Made by a program: the position numbers and the translations under genes. Below, one piece after another: positions 9,452 to 17,868 of a stretch of 64,000 nt of DNA. Where the stretch lies: the NCBI RefSeq assembly GCF_021390675.1, contig NZ_JAJEJV010000004.1:1674001-1738000 (forward strand). The letters run 5' to 3'. Under the pieces are notes generated by a model. That model was not told the DNA's origin, made no database searches, and worked only from the letters and a program-made list of their open reading frames with translations. The DNA comes from Dyella sp. 2HG41-7 (GTDB taxonomy: Bacteria; Pseudomonadota; Gammaproteobacteria; Xanthomonadales; Rhodanobacteraceae). Within the stretch, counting starts at the first letter, position 1, and every line of letters starts with the position of its first letter.

Positions 9452-9600
9452 CATTGAAGTCTTGTTGAATCGCGAGTCTGACGGAAATCTCGGTTCGAGC
9501 GCTGGCGCGCATTGACTGAAGATCGTAGAAATCTAAGTTTGGGATTGACTTCCTGAGGTAATATAGGGAGTTGCAGTGTCAACAAAGGGAAGGAAGGCTA

Positions 9601-10674
9601 GTGGTGACGTCCAAGCTGAAATGGGTCGATAACGCGCGATTGCTGGCGGTGGTGGGCGTCTTGTCCTTCCATTTTTGGCTGCAGTTTGGCGAGCCGCGGC
9701 TGACGCTTTTGGAGATGCTTCGTTCCGCCCACGGCATTCTCTCGATTCCGTTTCAGCTCGGTTGGACGGCCGATTTTCTCTTCTTTGCGATCAGCGGTTT
9801 AGGCCTGGGATTGTCTGCGGCCCGCAATCGGAAAGGATGGGGGCGCTTCTTTGTCGATCGCGCCGCCCGGATTTACATCCCTTATTGGACGGCTGTCGTC
9901 TTTCTTTTTGCCTACCAGGGTGTGGTTTACTCGATTGGCACCTGGGATCGGCTATTCGTCATACCGACGACGTGGGCGGGGTGGCTGAAAGATATTCTTT
10001 TATTGCCCCAAGCCCAGGACACGATGCTGTCGACGCATTTTTGGTTTTTGCCGTCGCTGCTGGTGCTGTATTTGGTTTTTCCTTTTGTCTTCCGGATTAT
10101 CGACAAATTCGGCGTCGCGGGTTTCATCGTATGTCTAGTCCTGGCGGTCGTGAGCCGCTATTTGAACCTGAATCTGGGTCCATTTCGAATGGCGTACACG
10201 TCGTTCGCGTGGAGCGCGTCGTTTGTGATTGGCGCTTACGTGGGCATCATGCTGGCGAAACATCCGGAGAAGACCGACCGTTGGTTGATTCGCACAATCC
10301 CACTGGGTGTTCTGTGTCTATTGATCGGAACGTTGCTCGTATCCAACGACAAATATGTCTGGTTGGTTCAACCCCTCATGGGATTTGGAACGCTTAGTGT
10401 GGCGGGAGCTCTCGGTCGGCTGCCCTGGCATTTGCCGCGACTTACAGCGATGAGCTTCGAGGTGTACCTGATTCACATGGGATTTGTTGGATGGTATCGC
10501 CACTTTTTTGGTTGGGCGATCGATCCAAAGAGTCTGCACTATGTCTTCTTCTTGGTTTCAGTTTTCATTATGGGAGCGGGAGTCCACTGGGTGGTGTCCG
10601 CTATCGACGCAAAAGTGAAAGGAAAAAAAGCTCCTGCGCCCGTACAGCCCCTTCCTTTGGCCGTGCAAACCTGA
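9601..10674 (+). CDS. acyltransferase 3 family membrane protein
   Basis: The 357-residue protein has about ten membrane segments and opens with LKWVDNARLLAVVGVLSFHFW, whose His near residue 20 is the conserved catalytic-type histidine of acyltransferase 3 proteins. RFFVDRAARIYIPYW carries the second signature (R..R..P). Such enzymes O-acylate cell-surface sugars, peptidoglycan or secondary metabolites at the inner membrane. The start is taken at GTG 9601, five bases after AGGAAGG, rather than the TTG at 9571. No polysaccharide genes are adjacent. Confidence 0.85.
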   Translation: MVTSKLKWVDNARLLAVVGVLSFHFWLQFGEPRLTLLEMLRSAHGILSIPFQLGWTADFLFFAISGLGLGLSAARNRKGWGRFFVDRAARIYIPYWTAVVFLFAYQGVVYSIGTWDRLFVIPTTWAGWLKDILLLPQAQDTMLSTHFWFLPSLLVLYLVFPFVFRIIDKFGVAGFIVCLVLAVVSRYLNLNLGPFRMAYTSFAWSASFVIGAYVGIMLAKHPEKTDRWLIRTIPLGVLCLLIGTLLVSNDKYVWLVQPLMGFGTLSVAGALGRLPWHLPRLTAMSFEVYLIHMGFVGWYRHFFGWAIDPKSLHYVFFLVSVFIMGAGVHWVVSAIDAKVKGKKAPAPVQPLPLAVQT

Positions 10675-10813
10675 GTGCCTGGATAAGTGATACGAGCGCG
10701 GCCTAGGCGGTTCTAATATTCGCCTTGGCGTGTTAGCCGGAAAGCGCGTTTCCGGGCAAAGCGAGCATTTCTTATGTATCGACAGGTCGATTTTGCATGT
10801 CTGGGGAAAACAG

Positions 10814-11299
10814 GTGGACACAAACGATACGACCTATTCCCTTCGTTATAGCTCAAGCCGCATAGAAGTGTGGCGCTGGTACTGGCGCGCGTGGCGTTCC
10901 AAATATGGGTGGTGGCACCTGCTCATCGCTGCAGGCATCACATGGGATACGTTGGATTCCCAAGGCGGCGCGTTTCATCTGTCTACGTTTCTGCTTCGAT
11001 ACGTATGGATCTTGCCGACGGTCGTTGTCGTCATGGCAGCGTGGCCACAGATCGCTTTCAAAAGCCAAGAGCGGTTGCTGGATGTCGGGCCCGAGGGCTG
11101 GTCAACGCGTATCGGCAAAAAGAGCGGTTCCAGAACCTGGCGCATGGTCGGCTCTATTCGAAGCAACGACGAAGTCATCTGCATTGTCAGCACGACCGGC
11201 AACGCATTGCTTATTCCTAAGCGGGCGTTTCAGAGCGGGTTATCGAGGGAAGCGTTTCTCACCGACATACGGCGCTGGCATGGCTCGGCCGCGGGGTGA
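10814..11299 (+). CDS. YcxB-like membrane protein
   Basis: The 162-residue protein has two hydrophobic segments (about 33-52 and 66-85) followed by a beta-rich tail, ERLLDVGPEGWSTRIGKKSG then IPKRAF. This layout, two helices and a PH-like domain ending in IPKRAF, is that of YcxB-like proteins of unknown role. The GTG start has GGGGAA seven bases upstream; an ATG-free extension to 10730 is unsupported. It is 62 bases ahead of the TonB-type gene. Confidence 0.7.
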   Translation: MDTNDTTYSLRYSSSRIEVWRWYWRAWRSKYGWWHLLIAAGITWDTLDSQGGAFHLSTFLLRYVWILPTVVVVMAAWPQIAFKSQERLLDVGPEGWSTRIGKKSGSRTWRMVGSIRSNDEVICIVSTTGNALLIPKRAFQSGLSREAFLTDIRRWHGSAAG

Positions 11300-11360
11300 C
11301 GAAACAATGTCCGCAAAAGGTGAAATGATTCATCGCGCACGTGTAATGACTAAAGGATTT

Positions 11361-11996
11361 ATGAAGCGAGTATTCGTCGCAGCGTTATGTCTGCTTGCAA
11401 TGAGCCAGCTCAGCTTTGCGCAGACACAAGCTGCCGCGACCGATCCGGCAGTGATTCACGCGCCTATTGAATATCCCCCGGCCGCCGTTAATGCCGGAGA
11501 GCAAGGTACGGTCCTCGTAAAAGTCGAAGTGAATACAGATGGTCGGGCCGTTGGCGCGACTATCGACAAATCCAGCGGGCACGCGGATTTGGACGAGGCG
11601 GCGTTGCGAAGCATTTCGCAGTGGTCGTTTTCGCCTGCGACGAAAAACGGCAAACCGGAAGCGCAGTGGATAATCATGCCGGTCGCGTTTCAATTGAAGG
11701 AAGATCCGTCCGACGGTCTCGATTTGTTTCAGAATCTGCTCGCTGCGCTTAGCGTCCTTTTGGGTGCTTTGGGCGCGCTGTTCTGGGTGGCGGGCTTCAT
11801 CTGGTCGATTGTCTTGGCTAAGCGCAAATCCATAGTCTGGCTGTCCGGTATGGTCGCGTTGTGGGCGGTTGTGTATCCGCTGTTCGTAGCGACGAATTGG
11901 TCGCTGACCTGGCGAAATCTCATTTGCGTTGGACTCGGCATCGCTCTTATGGGATTGAGTCTCTATCTTTTGCCTTCGCAAATGGTGCCTATTTGA
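11361..11996 (+). CDS. TonB C-terminal-domain protein with membrane tail
   Basis: A signal peptide (residues 1-22, ending LSFAQ) leads into a TonB C-terminal domain at about 34-115: YPPAAVNAGEQGTVLVKVEV and DEAALRSISQWSFSPA are typical. Three membrane segments then fill residues 125-205. The order is the reverse of an ordinary TonB, whose anchor is N-terminal, so the domain probably works in the periplasm tethered from its C-terminal side. AAAGGA five bases before ATG 11361 sets the start. It is unlikely to be the main energy transducer. Confidence 0.8.
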   Translation: MKRVFVAALCLLAMSQLSFAQTQAAATDPAVIHAPIEYPPAAVNAGEQGTVLVKVEVNTDGRAVGATIDKSSGHADLDEAALRSISQWSFSPATKNGKPEAQWIIMPVAFQLKEDPSDGLDLFQNLLAALSVLLGALGALFWVAGFIWSIVLAKRKSIVWLSGMVALWAVVYPLFVATNWSLTWRNLICVGLGIALMGLSLYLLPSQMVPI

Positions 11997-12022
11997 TCTA
12001 AAGCGTGGCCAGGATTATGGAT

Positions 12023-12050
12023 CGGCTCTTTAAACATGAGCCGCTTTCGT
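12023..12050 (+). terminator. possible terminator
   Basis: CGGCTC at 12023-12028 pairs with GAGCCG at 12038-12043 and is followed by CTTTCGTT. The stem is short, so this is a weak candidate for ending the transcript of the TonB-type gene. Confidence 0.35.
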
Positions 12051-12171
12051 TGAAAGGCCGTTGCTGTCGTATTTGATGGGGTTACGCTGACATCGTTCGC
12101 TTGTACTTCGCCGTAGAACTTGGTTGCTTCGTTTGGCGAACTAATCCATTGGACAAGGAAAGGGGCACGTT

Positions 12172-12918
12172 ATGGCGTCGGTCGTTTTACGTATGGGGTT
12201 GGTTATCTTGGCATCCGGATGGGTGTCGATGGCTTATGGGCAGGCGACAGCCAGCACATCGGCGACTAAAACACAGGCACATTCTCCGGTCGACGACGAT
12301 GCACAGGAAAAGCTTTTGCAGCAAGCGATGGAGCAGATCCAAGCGGGCAAGAGTGCCGATGCCATCGACGGTCCGCTTGCACAGATTATTCAAACCTACG
12401 AAACGGCCTACGGGCATAGCAAGAAACGAATCTATTGTGCCGAAACGATGACTGAATCGCTGATCTACCTAGGATCCGCCTCAAAAGATCATCAGGAAGC
12501 GGAAGTTTTGGCTAAGCCCACGTGGGCGCTTGCTTACTTCCTTCGCGGCTATGCGTATGGCGAACTCGGCGACATGACAAAAGAACAAGCCAGCCTCAAT
12601 CAAGCGCTCGCGCTCTCACCGTTCAATTCACATTTTCTGTCCGAGCTTGGCAATACCTACCAAACTCAGAAGAACTGGTCGGCCGCCATGGAGACCTATA
12701 AGAGCGCAGAAGGCGCCGCCGAGTTTGCGCCACCGGATCAACAAATTCCGCTCCGCTGCCGCTCCTTGCGTGGACAAGGCTTTGTGCTGGTGGAGCTACA
12801 TAAGCTGGATGACGCGGCTCAAAAGTATCAGGACTGCCTCCGTATAAAGCCAGGAGATCAGACGTCCATTAATGAACTTGGTTATGTGAAAAAGCTGCAG
12901 GGCAAAGCAGCGAAGTGA
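12172..12918 (+). CDS. secreted TPR protein
   Basis: A signal peptide ends near residue 23 (SMAYGQA). The rest is mainly tetratricopeptide repeats from about residue 100 to the end: AYFLRGYAYGELGDMTKEQASL, FLSELGNTYQTQKNWSAAMETY and FVLVELHKLDDAAQKYQDCL show the W/Y..L/G..Y/F..A pattern. It probably acts as a periplasmic scaffold. AAGGGG is about nine bases before the ATG. A strong terminator follows the stop. Confidence 0.8.
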   Translation: MASVVLRMGLVILASGWVSMAYGQATASTSATKTQAHSPVDDDAQEKLLQQAMEQIQAGKSADAIDGPLAQIIQTYETAYGHSKKRIYCAETMTESLIYLGSASKDHQEAEVLAKPTWALAYFLRGYAYGELGDMTKEQASLNQALALSPFNSHFLSELGNTYQTQKNWSAAMETYKSAEGAAEFAPPDQQIPLRCRSLRGQGFVLVELHKLDDAAQKYQDCLRIKPGDQTSINELGYVKKLQGKAAK

Positions 12919-12960
12919 TGCTGATCTGATTTAGTTCTTTGATGCACATCACGTTGCAAT

Positions 12961-12990
12961 AGAAAAGCGCCATTCGGCGCTTTTCTTTCT
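12961..12990 (+). terminator. intrinsic terminator
   Basis: AGAAAAGCGCC at 12961-12971 pairs perfectly with GGCGCTTTTCT at 12976-12986 around an ATTC loop, followed by a T-rich run. It ends the secreted TPR gene transcript. Confidence 0.9.
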
Positions 12991-13012
12991 CAAGACAACG
13001 TCGCTGCGTTTG

Positions 13013-13038
13013 GTCGACCACTCAACGAAGTGGTCGAC
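13013..13038. repeat. GTCGACCACT hairpin between convergent genes
   Basis: GTCGACCACT at 13013-13022 pairs with AGTGGTCGAC at 13029-13038. It lies just past the stop of the leftward hydrolase gene and probably ends that transcript, although no T-run follows on the minus strand. Confidence 0.55.
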
Positions 13039-13048
13039 ATTTATCGAA

Positions 13049-13744
13049 CTATCTGCCGATAGATGACGCGGCCTCGTCAATCAATGCGGCCACCTTGCCA
13101 GGTTGCGACGCAAGGGATGCGTGGCTTGCGTCTAAATTGATGACTTTACGAGCCTTCATCCTTTCGGACATCTTTTTTTGATTTTCAGGATTGATCATCC
13201 TGTCGTGATTTGAGATCTGATACCACGACGGTTTGTGCTTCCATGCAGGGTCGGTGATGTTGTCGCCAAATGTGCTGGCGAGTGGAGCCTTTTGAGTGAC
13301 TGCCATCACCAGGCCTTCATCGGCGGTCAGGTCCTGACAAAAGCTTTCGTGGAACTTCTCCACCTTCAGCCACAAATAGCCGTCGCTATCGGGGGCGAGA
13401 TTTGGCGCGGCCTCCGGTAATTTCTCTTGCGTTATGCCGCCTGGGCTTTCACCGGTATCGGGAGCGAAAGCCGCGATATAAACCAGGGCGTGGACGTTAG
13501 GAAGGTTGCCTGCCTCGCTGATCACTGCGCCACCGTAAGAATGACCAACTAGCACTACCGGGCCGCTAATCTGGCCGATCATTTTGCGCGTACGTTCGGC
13601 ATCTTCCGCGAGAGACGTGAGAGGTATCTCGGCAGCGTGGATGTCCTTATATCCAAGGCGATTCAATTCAAGGATGACTTTCGCCCAGTGAGCGGCTCCG
13701 CCCCAAAAGCCATGCACCAATACGATTGATGGCTTGTTGCTCAT
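13049..13744 (-). CDS. alpha/beta hydrolase
   Basis: IVLVHGFWGG carries the oxyanion-hole HG motif and VLVGHSYGGA the nucleophile elbow with Ser69. SNHDRMI and DASHASL near the end provide the probable Asp and His of the triad. The 231 residues lack a signal peptide, so it is a cytoplasmic esterase-like enzyme similar to EstC/salicylate esterase types annotated widely in proteobacteria. The substrate is unknown. It reads away from the phosphatase gene and shares the intergenic region 13745-14130. Confidence 0.85.
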   Translation of the reverse strand: MSNKPSIVLVHGFWGGAAHWAKVILELNRLGYKDIHAAEIPLTSLAEDAERTRKMIGQISGPVVLVGHSYGGAVISEAGNLPNVHALVYIAAFAPDTGESPGGITQEKLPEAAPNLAPDSDGYLWLKVEKFHESFCQDLTADEGLVMAVTQKAPLASTFGDNITDPAWKHKPSWYQISNHDRMINPENQKKMSERMKARKVINLDASHASLASQPGKVAALIDEAASSIGR

Positions 13745-14130
13745 AATGTCCTCCAGTGCGCTTAATGCCTAATAACAAACAGCAATGCTGTACGTTTCCC
13801 CTGCATTCTTCGAGCGCGTTGCAAAAGCACTTGGGCGGACGGAAAACCTACGTTACATGGAGTAACAACTCTGTTAAAGCCAGCGCCGGTCAGGTGCAAA
13901 TCGCCGCCGCGGGCGCAGGGCCTTGGGACGGATTTACCGAGATTCCGTATCTCGGCGGCGGTCGTCCGCGTTGGGGCAACTATATCCACCACGCTTTTTT
14001 TCAATGGCGCATGTATCGGCTGCGCCGCATGTCAGATGCAGATTATCCGCACGTGTTTTGGGGACAGCACTGGGATCGATAGCGCACAATACGGCTCTTC
14101 GTTTTTTTATCGATAGAGTTGATCCGCGCC
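13745..14130. other. gap between divergent genes
   Basis: This 386-base stretch separates divergent genes and should contain both promoters. A 108-codon + frame (13756-14082) lacks a ribosome binding site and family character. I see no repeat or RNA gene. Confidence 0.5.
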
Positions 14131-14712
14131 ATGTCGAAACCTACCACGCGTATTTGGCTGATTCGCCATGGCGAAACCGAATGGAGCAAATCCGGCCGAC
14201 ACACCGGAAGTACCGATATCGCGTTGACGGAGCAGGGGCGCAAGCAGGCATCCGCGCTGGCGCCGTTTCTGGCGACGCAGACGTTCGATGTGGTATTGAC
14301 GAGTCCGATGCAACGCGCCATCGACACGTGCGAGCTCGCGGGCCTTGGCGATCAGGCCGTGATCGAACCCCAATTGCACGAATGGAACTACGGCATCTAT
14401 GAAGGGCTAACTACGGCGGATATTCGCGCCGAAGCGCCCGATTGGTCGGTGTGGTCGTCGCCCGTTCCCGAAGGCGAGAACGCGGCGCAAATCGGTGCGC
14501 GCGCGCAGGCGCTTATCGATCGCTTGCTGAGTGGTGGAGCGAGCAACATCGCATTGTTTTCGCACGCGCATTTTCTGCGCACGCTGGCCGCGGTTTGGAC
14601 GACGGGGAAACCGTCGCTGGGTGCGCATCTTATGCTCGATACGGCGACAGTCAGCGTGCTTGGCTTCGAGCGCGAAGTCAGGGCCATCGTCAAATGGAAT
14701 ATTCAGCAGTAG
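14131..14712 (+). CDS. histidine phosphatase family protein
   Basis: IWLIRHGETEWSKSGRHTG carries the RHG phosphohistidine motif (His about residue 12) and the usual following Thr/Glu. VLTSPMQRAIDT, HEWNYGIYEGLT and LFSHAHFLRTL supply the other conserved Arg, Glu and second His. At 193 residues it is a small single-domain phosphoglycerate-mutase-like phosphatase, acting on sugar phosphates or similar. ATG 14131 is preferred to the TTG at 14119, though the ribosome binding site is weak. Confidence 0.88.
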   Translation: MSKPTTRIWLIRHGETEWSKSGRHTGSTDIALTEQGRKQASALAPFLATQTFDVVLTSPMQRAIDTCELAGLGDQAVIEPQLHEWNYGIYEGLTTADIRAEAPDWSVWSSPVPEGENAAQIGARAQALIDRLLSGGASNIALFSHAHFLRTLAAVWTTGKPSLGAHLMLDTATVSVLGFEREVRAIVKWNIQQ

Positions 14713-14752
14713 GACGTTCTGGCGCCCGGCTTGGCCAGGCGGCCCATGGCTG

Positions 14753-14780
14753 TTGACTTTGACATGATGTTATGTATAAC
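14753..14780 (+). promoter_or_regulatory. sigma70-type promoter
   Basis: TTGACT at 14753-14758 and TATAAC at 14775-14780 are separated by 16 bases. It faces the membrane protein gene at 14824, and its -10 element lies inside the palindromic operator. Confidence 0.7.
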
Positions 14781-14793
14781 TAACATCATGTCA
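14760..14793. promoter_or_regulatory. operator: 13-bp perfect inverted repeat
   Basis: TGACATGATGTTA at 14760-14772 and TAACATCATGTCA at 14781-14793 are exact reverse complements around an 8-base spacer that includes the -10 element. A dimer bound here would block RNA polymerase. The XRE regulator two genes downstream is the obvious candidate. Confidence 0.8.
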
Positions 14794-14823
14794 GCAAAAC
14801 ATGACTAACTGGAGGGGTGGGCC

Positions 14824-15258
14824 ATGTCACCGATCGAGAAGCGCGCCTGGTTGTCGTTGTGGAGCATGTGTCCGGTCTATTTGATTTATTTCGGTCTGCT
14901 GATCGCCGTACCCGATACGTTCGCCAGCATGACGCCGCTGCAACGCATCGGAAGCTTTGCGATTGTCGCCACGCTGCATGCGGTGGTTTATCTCGTCGGT
15001 TTCGCGATGTTCAAATACCAGGAGCGCGGTCAGGACTTATTTGCCGACGAACGCGATCACGCGATCGACGCACGCGCAAGCCGCGCCGCGTATTTTCTGA
15101 TGCTTACTGGGCTGATTATCGTCGGTGTGGTGATGCCGTTCACCGATACCGGTTGGAAACTGGTGAATACGGCGCTTTTCTTTATTGTATGCAGCGAAAC
15201 GATGCGCTATATCCTGATCGTTCTCGGTTATCGCCGGGCGCCGCAGCATGCCCACTGA
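14824..15258 (+). CDS. four-helix membrane protein paired with XRE regulator
   Basis: The 144-residue protein has four membrane segments (about 15-31, 41-62, 88-108, 114-133) and a charged loop, YQERGQDLFADERDHAIDARASRAAYF, typical of DUF2178-like membrane proteins. These are often encoded with a short XRE regulator, as here. GGAGGGG lies about eight bases before the ATG. The gene overlaps the regulator start by 11 bases, so translation is probably coupled. Its role is unknown. Confidence 0.8.
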   Translation: MSPIEKRAWLSLWSMCPVYLIYFGLLIAVPDTFASMTPLQRIGSFAIVATLHAVVYLVGFAMFKYQERGQDLFADERDHAIDARASRAAYFLMLTGLIIVGVVMPFTDTGWKLVNTALFFIVCSETMRYILIVLGYRRAPQHAH

Positions 15259-15496
15259 CACGATGACCAATGAAATACGTCTGCTGCGCTTTCTCGCGCA
15301 GGACATGACCCAGGCGGAACTCGGGCAACGTGTCGGTCTAACGCGCCAGACCATCGCGGCGATCGAGCAGGGCCGATATTCTCCGACGCTGGATGTCGCG
15401 TTTCGCATCGCGCATGTGTTCGGGAAAAAGATCGACGAAGTGTTTCACTGGACGCCGTCCGGTATGGAAAAGAATTCGGCGTCGTCGCGCTCCTGA
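15248..15496 (+). CDS. small XRE-family repressor
   Basis: The helix-turn-helix spans MTQAELGQRVGLTRQTIAAIEQGRYSPTLDVAFRIAHVFG, very close to the YozG-type regulators of about 70 residues. Being the second gene of the operon, it probably binds the palindrome at 14760-14793 and represses its own transcription. The start is either ATG 15248, overlapping the previous gene, or ATG 15263; the latter gives the more usual N-terminus (MTNEIRLLRF). Confidence 0.85.
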   Translation: MPTDTMTNEIRLLRFLAQDMTQAELGQRVGLTRQTIAAIEQGRYSPTLDVAFRIAHVFGKKIDEVFHWTPSGMEKNSASSRS

Positions 15497-15588
15497 TCGT
15501 CGCTGGGCGGGCATGGCGCAATGTCACAGCGCCGTCCGCCTTCCATCGAAACGCTATAGGATGGGCGCGGACTCATTATTCCCCCTTT

Positions 15589-15945
15589 ATGCGCTACCTT
15601 TCCCTGCTGCTTCTCGGCCCTTGGCTTCTGGTTTTGGCGTGGATTTATTGGTCCGTGCTGAAACGCCATCGCGTCGGCTGGCTTCTTAAGCTTTACGACG
15701 CCGCGGTTATATTTATTGCGCTCGGCCTCGCTTATGGTAGCGCCATCATCGCATTCGACGATATTGCTATTCAAAACGTCGGGGATTTTGGGCGGGAAAG
15801 CGGCGGTATCTGGAAGCAGGTGATGCCTGCGCTTTATGGCTACGGCGCTTTTGCTGCGGTGATGGCGGTGGGAATCGTCGTGCGATGGTTTCTTCGGCGA
15901 CTCGAAAGCCGATTCATCGCAGCAAAGAAAGGTGGGGAAGGTTGA
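15589..15945 (+). CDS. hypothetical membrane protein
   Basis: The 118-residue product has three membrane segments (about 3-22, 36-55, 83-104) and a basic C-terminus. No family is recognised and no good ribosome binding site is visible, so the start is uncertain. Confidence 0.6.
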   Translation: MRYLSLLLLGPWLLVLAWIYWSVLKRHRVGWLLKLYDAAVIFIALGLAYGSAIIAFDDIAIQNVGDFGRESGGIWKQVMPALYGYGAFAAVMAVGIVVRWFLRRLESRFIAAKKGGEG

Positions 15946-15960
15946 CGCTGATCGCGTCGA

Positions 15961-15982
15961 CATAGCGGTTAGAACCGCTATG
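15961..15982. repeat. 22-bp palindrome
   Basis: CATAGCGGTT at 15961-15970 and AACCGCTATG at 15973-15982 are perfect arms around AG. It lies 16 bases past the stop of the membrane protein gene. It may be an operator-like site or part of a terminator region. Confidence 0.6.
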
Positions 15983-15986
15983 AACG

Positions 15987-16014
15987 TCAAAAATAAAAAA
16001 GGCGCATTGCGCCT
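15987..16014 (-). terminator. minus-strand intrinsic terminator without a minus gene
   Basis: On the minus strand AGGCGC-AAT-GCGCCT is followed by TTTTTTATTTTT, a textbook terminator. No minus-strand gene lies to its right for several kilobases, so it would stop antisense transcription or an unannotated RNA coming from the arr side. Confidence 0.6.
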
Positions 16015-16116
16015 CCCGTTATCAATATATACAACAGGGTGGGGCTTGCGGAAAGTCCCATGGCATAGTTCAGCATTGCCGGCCTGTCGCGACGACAGAA
16101 AAACCGGAGCAGTGCA

Positions 16117-16518
16117 ATGAGCGATTTGCGAACGTATTACCACGGCACAAAGGCTGATCTTCAACGGGGCGATATGATCGAGCCGGGGTTTGCTTCGAAT
16201 TTTGGCAAACGAAAATTGGCTGCCTTCGTTTATCTGACAGAGACCTTGGACGCCGCGACGTGGGGCGCGGAGTTGGCGATAGGCGAGGGGCGCGGTCGGA
16301 TATATATCGTAGAACCGACCGGTTTCTTCGAAGACGATCCCAACCTGACGGATAAGAAATATCCTGGAAATCCCACCCTATCGTACCGTTCGCGCAGTCC
16401 TCTTCGCATCATCGGTGAAGTCACCGACTGGCAAGGTCACTCGGCTGAACGGCTGAATGCGATGCGCGACGCCGTGGAAAACGCCCGGCGACAAGGTATC
16501 GAGGCCATTGAAGATTGA
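16117..16518 (+). CDS. arr: NAD+-rifampin ADP-ribosyltransferase
   Basis: This 133-residue protein shows the Arr signature: YYHGTKADLQRGDMIEPG at the start, LTETLDAATWGAELA, RIYIVEPTG, and DDPNLTDKKYPGNPT. The His at residue 9, the Tyr in the AFVYLT strand and the DDPN aspartate correspond to the functional residues of characterised Arr. It transfers ADP-ribose from NAD+ to rifamycins, inactivating them. GGAG eight bases upstream supports the start. It stands alone, with no mobile element or integron close by, so it is probably a resident gene. Confidence 0.93.
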   Translation: MSDLRTYYHGTKADLQRGDMIEPGFASNFGKRKLAAFVYLTETLDAATWGAELAIGEGRGRIYIVEPTGFFEDDPNLTDKKYPGNPTLSYRSRSPLRIIGEVTDWQGHSAERLNAMRDAVENARRQGIEAIED

Positions 16519-17058
16519 TGCGCGTTTGCTCATCAATCATTCGTTCATGTCGAGCGAAACGTGCTCCATACACTTCGTGAAAATGCTGCAGAGCAGGAGT
16601 GAGCGAAGTCCATCAGGAAGCGTGGATAGCTGAAAAATGCCTGGATTTACGCCGCTAAGGCAAGTGGGAAATCGCGCGACGCCGCAAAGTCGATTTGAAA
16701 AAGCCAAACGCATCCGTCGTGTCCGTTAGACCGTTTTACGCGGTTTTTGTGTGTATCGGGTTCACACTATGGCAACACATAACGCTGCAAAGTCGAGCTC
16801 GCTAAGGCTCGCGCCATGGCGTTTGCTGGTGATGTGTTTGAGGTTCATATCGTTTGTTTCACTGCGTATCGATCGCGCGAAAGCGGTCATCGATCTGCGC
16901 AAGGCGGCTATAAGAAGACGGCAGATCCCGGATAACGGTCAGATGCTCTGCATGCAGTAGAAGAGAGTCGAATCGATGACATGGATCAATACACGGCAGA
17001 AGACCTTTATTCCACCAAGCCGCCGTTTTCATCCGCTTCATCGAGGAGGATTCTTTTC
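16519..17058. other. gene-free stretch before ompA-like gene
   Basis: This 540-base stretch has no supported gene. A 69-codon + frame at 16751-16960 has no ribosome binding site. The right end must contain the OmpA-lipoprotein promoter. I see no strong inverted repeat. Confidence 0.5.
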
Positions 17059-17733
17059 ATGCATTCCTATCAACGTATTGCTTATGTGTCGCTGACCGCA
17101 CTGGCTGTGGCACTGAGCGGATGTAATGGTTACGTCAAGAAGGCCGATTTCGACTCGGCGATTGGTCAGATTAAAGCCGACCAACAGAAGCAGCAGCAGG
17201 AAATCGACGGTCTGACGCAACAGATGCAGCAAAAATTCGCTCAGTACGATGCGAAGATTGCTGAGATGAATGGCCGCATTCGTGTCGACACGGTTTCCCA
17301 CTTCGCCTTCAACGATTCCACGCTGCGCGATCAAGACAAACCCTTGCTGGATGATTTCGCCAAAATCATGTCGAAAAACTATCCGCAAGCCGTGGTAACC
17401 GTGGAGGGCTTTACCGATTCCGCGGGCGGTGCGGGTTACAACATGAAGCTCGGGCATAAACGCGCCGATGCCGTGCGCGATTACCTGGTTTCGGCCGGCA
17501 TGTCGGCGGACCAGCTTCACACCGTGAGCTATGGCAAGGCGTCCAATCGCCAAGTGCTGAAAGGTAAGACGGGCGATGACGGCGAACCCAATCGTCGCGT
17601 AAGTCTGGTGGTGGATTTCGCTGGCGCTCAAAGCCAGGCAGCGCCCACGCAGACACCAGCGCAGCCCGATCAACCTGCGCAGCCTGCGGTTCCCAATCAG
17701 GGCAGCCAGATGCCTGCTGCGCCGCAGGGATAA
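17059..17733 (+). CDS. OmpA-family lipoprotein
   Basis: Lipobox ALSGC makes this an acylated envelope protein. A coiled coil (about residues 30-70, rich in Q and K) leads into an OmpA C-terminal domain (about 85-190). The domain includes TVEGFTDSAGGAGYNMKLGHKRADAVRDYL and the peptidoglycan-contact region PNRRVSLVV. The tail is Pro/Gln-rich. It probably links the outer membrane to peptidoglycan. AGGAGG before ATG 17059 rejects the longer frame from 16981. Confidence 0.88.
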   Translation: MHSYQRIAYVSLTALAVALSGCNGYVKKADFDSAIGQIKADQQKQQQEIDGLTQQMQQKFAQYDAKIAEMNGRIRVDTVSHFAFNDSTLRDQDKPLLDDFAKIMSKNYPQAVVTVEGFTDSAGGAGYNMKLGHKRADAVRDYLVSAGMSADQLHTVSYGKASNRQVLKGKTGDDGEPNRRVSLVVDFAGAQSQAAPTQTPAQPDQPAQPAVPNQGSQMPAAPQG

Positions 17734-17837
17734 GCTTGCATAACGCGTGCGGCATACGGGGCGCGATGATCTCGGCGCCGCATTGCGTGAAATATGCCGC
17801 GCCTTGAGTCCGGTTATTCGGTCATTCTATTTGCACG

Positions 17838-17868
17838 GCGGCACATCAGCTTCTGGCTGATGTGCCGC
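17838..17868. repeat. 13-bp hairpin
   Basis: GCGGCACATCAGC at 17838-17850 pairs perfectly with GCTGATGTGCCGC at 17856-17868 across a TTCTG loop. It lies between the ompA-like and proC-like genes and lacks a T-run, so it may be a weak terminator or an RNA-stabilising hairpin. Confidence 0.65.

Noticed and set aside
13756-14082. 108-codon + frame between divergent genes
   Set aside because: No ribosome site, no recognisable sequence and it occupies the shared promoter region.
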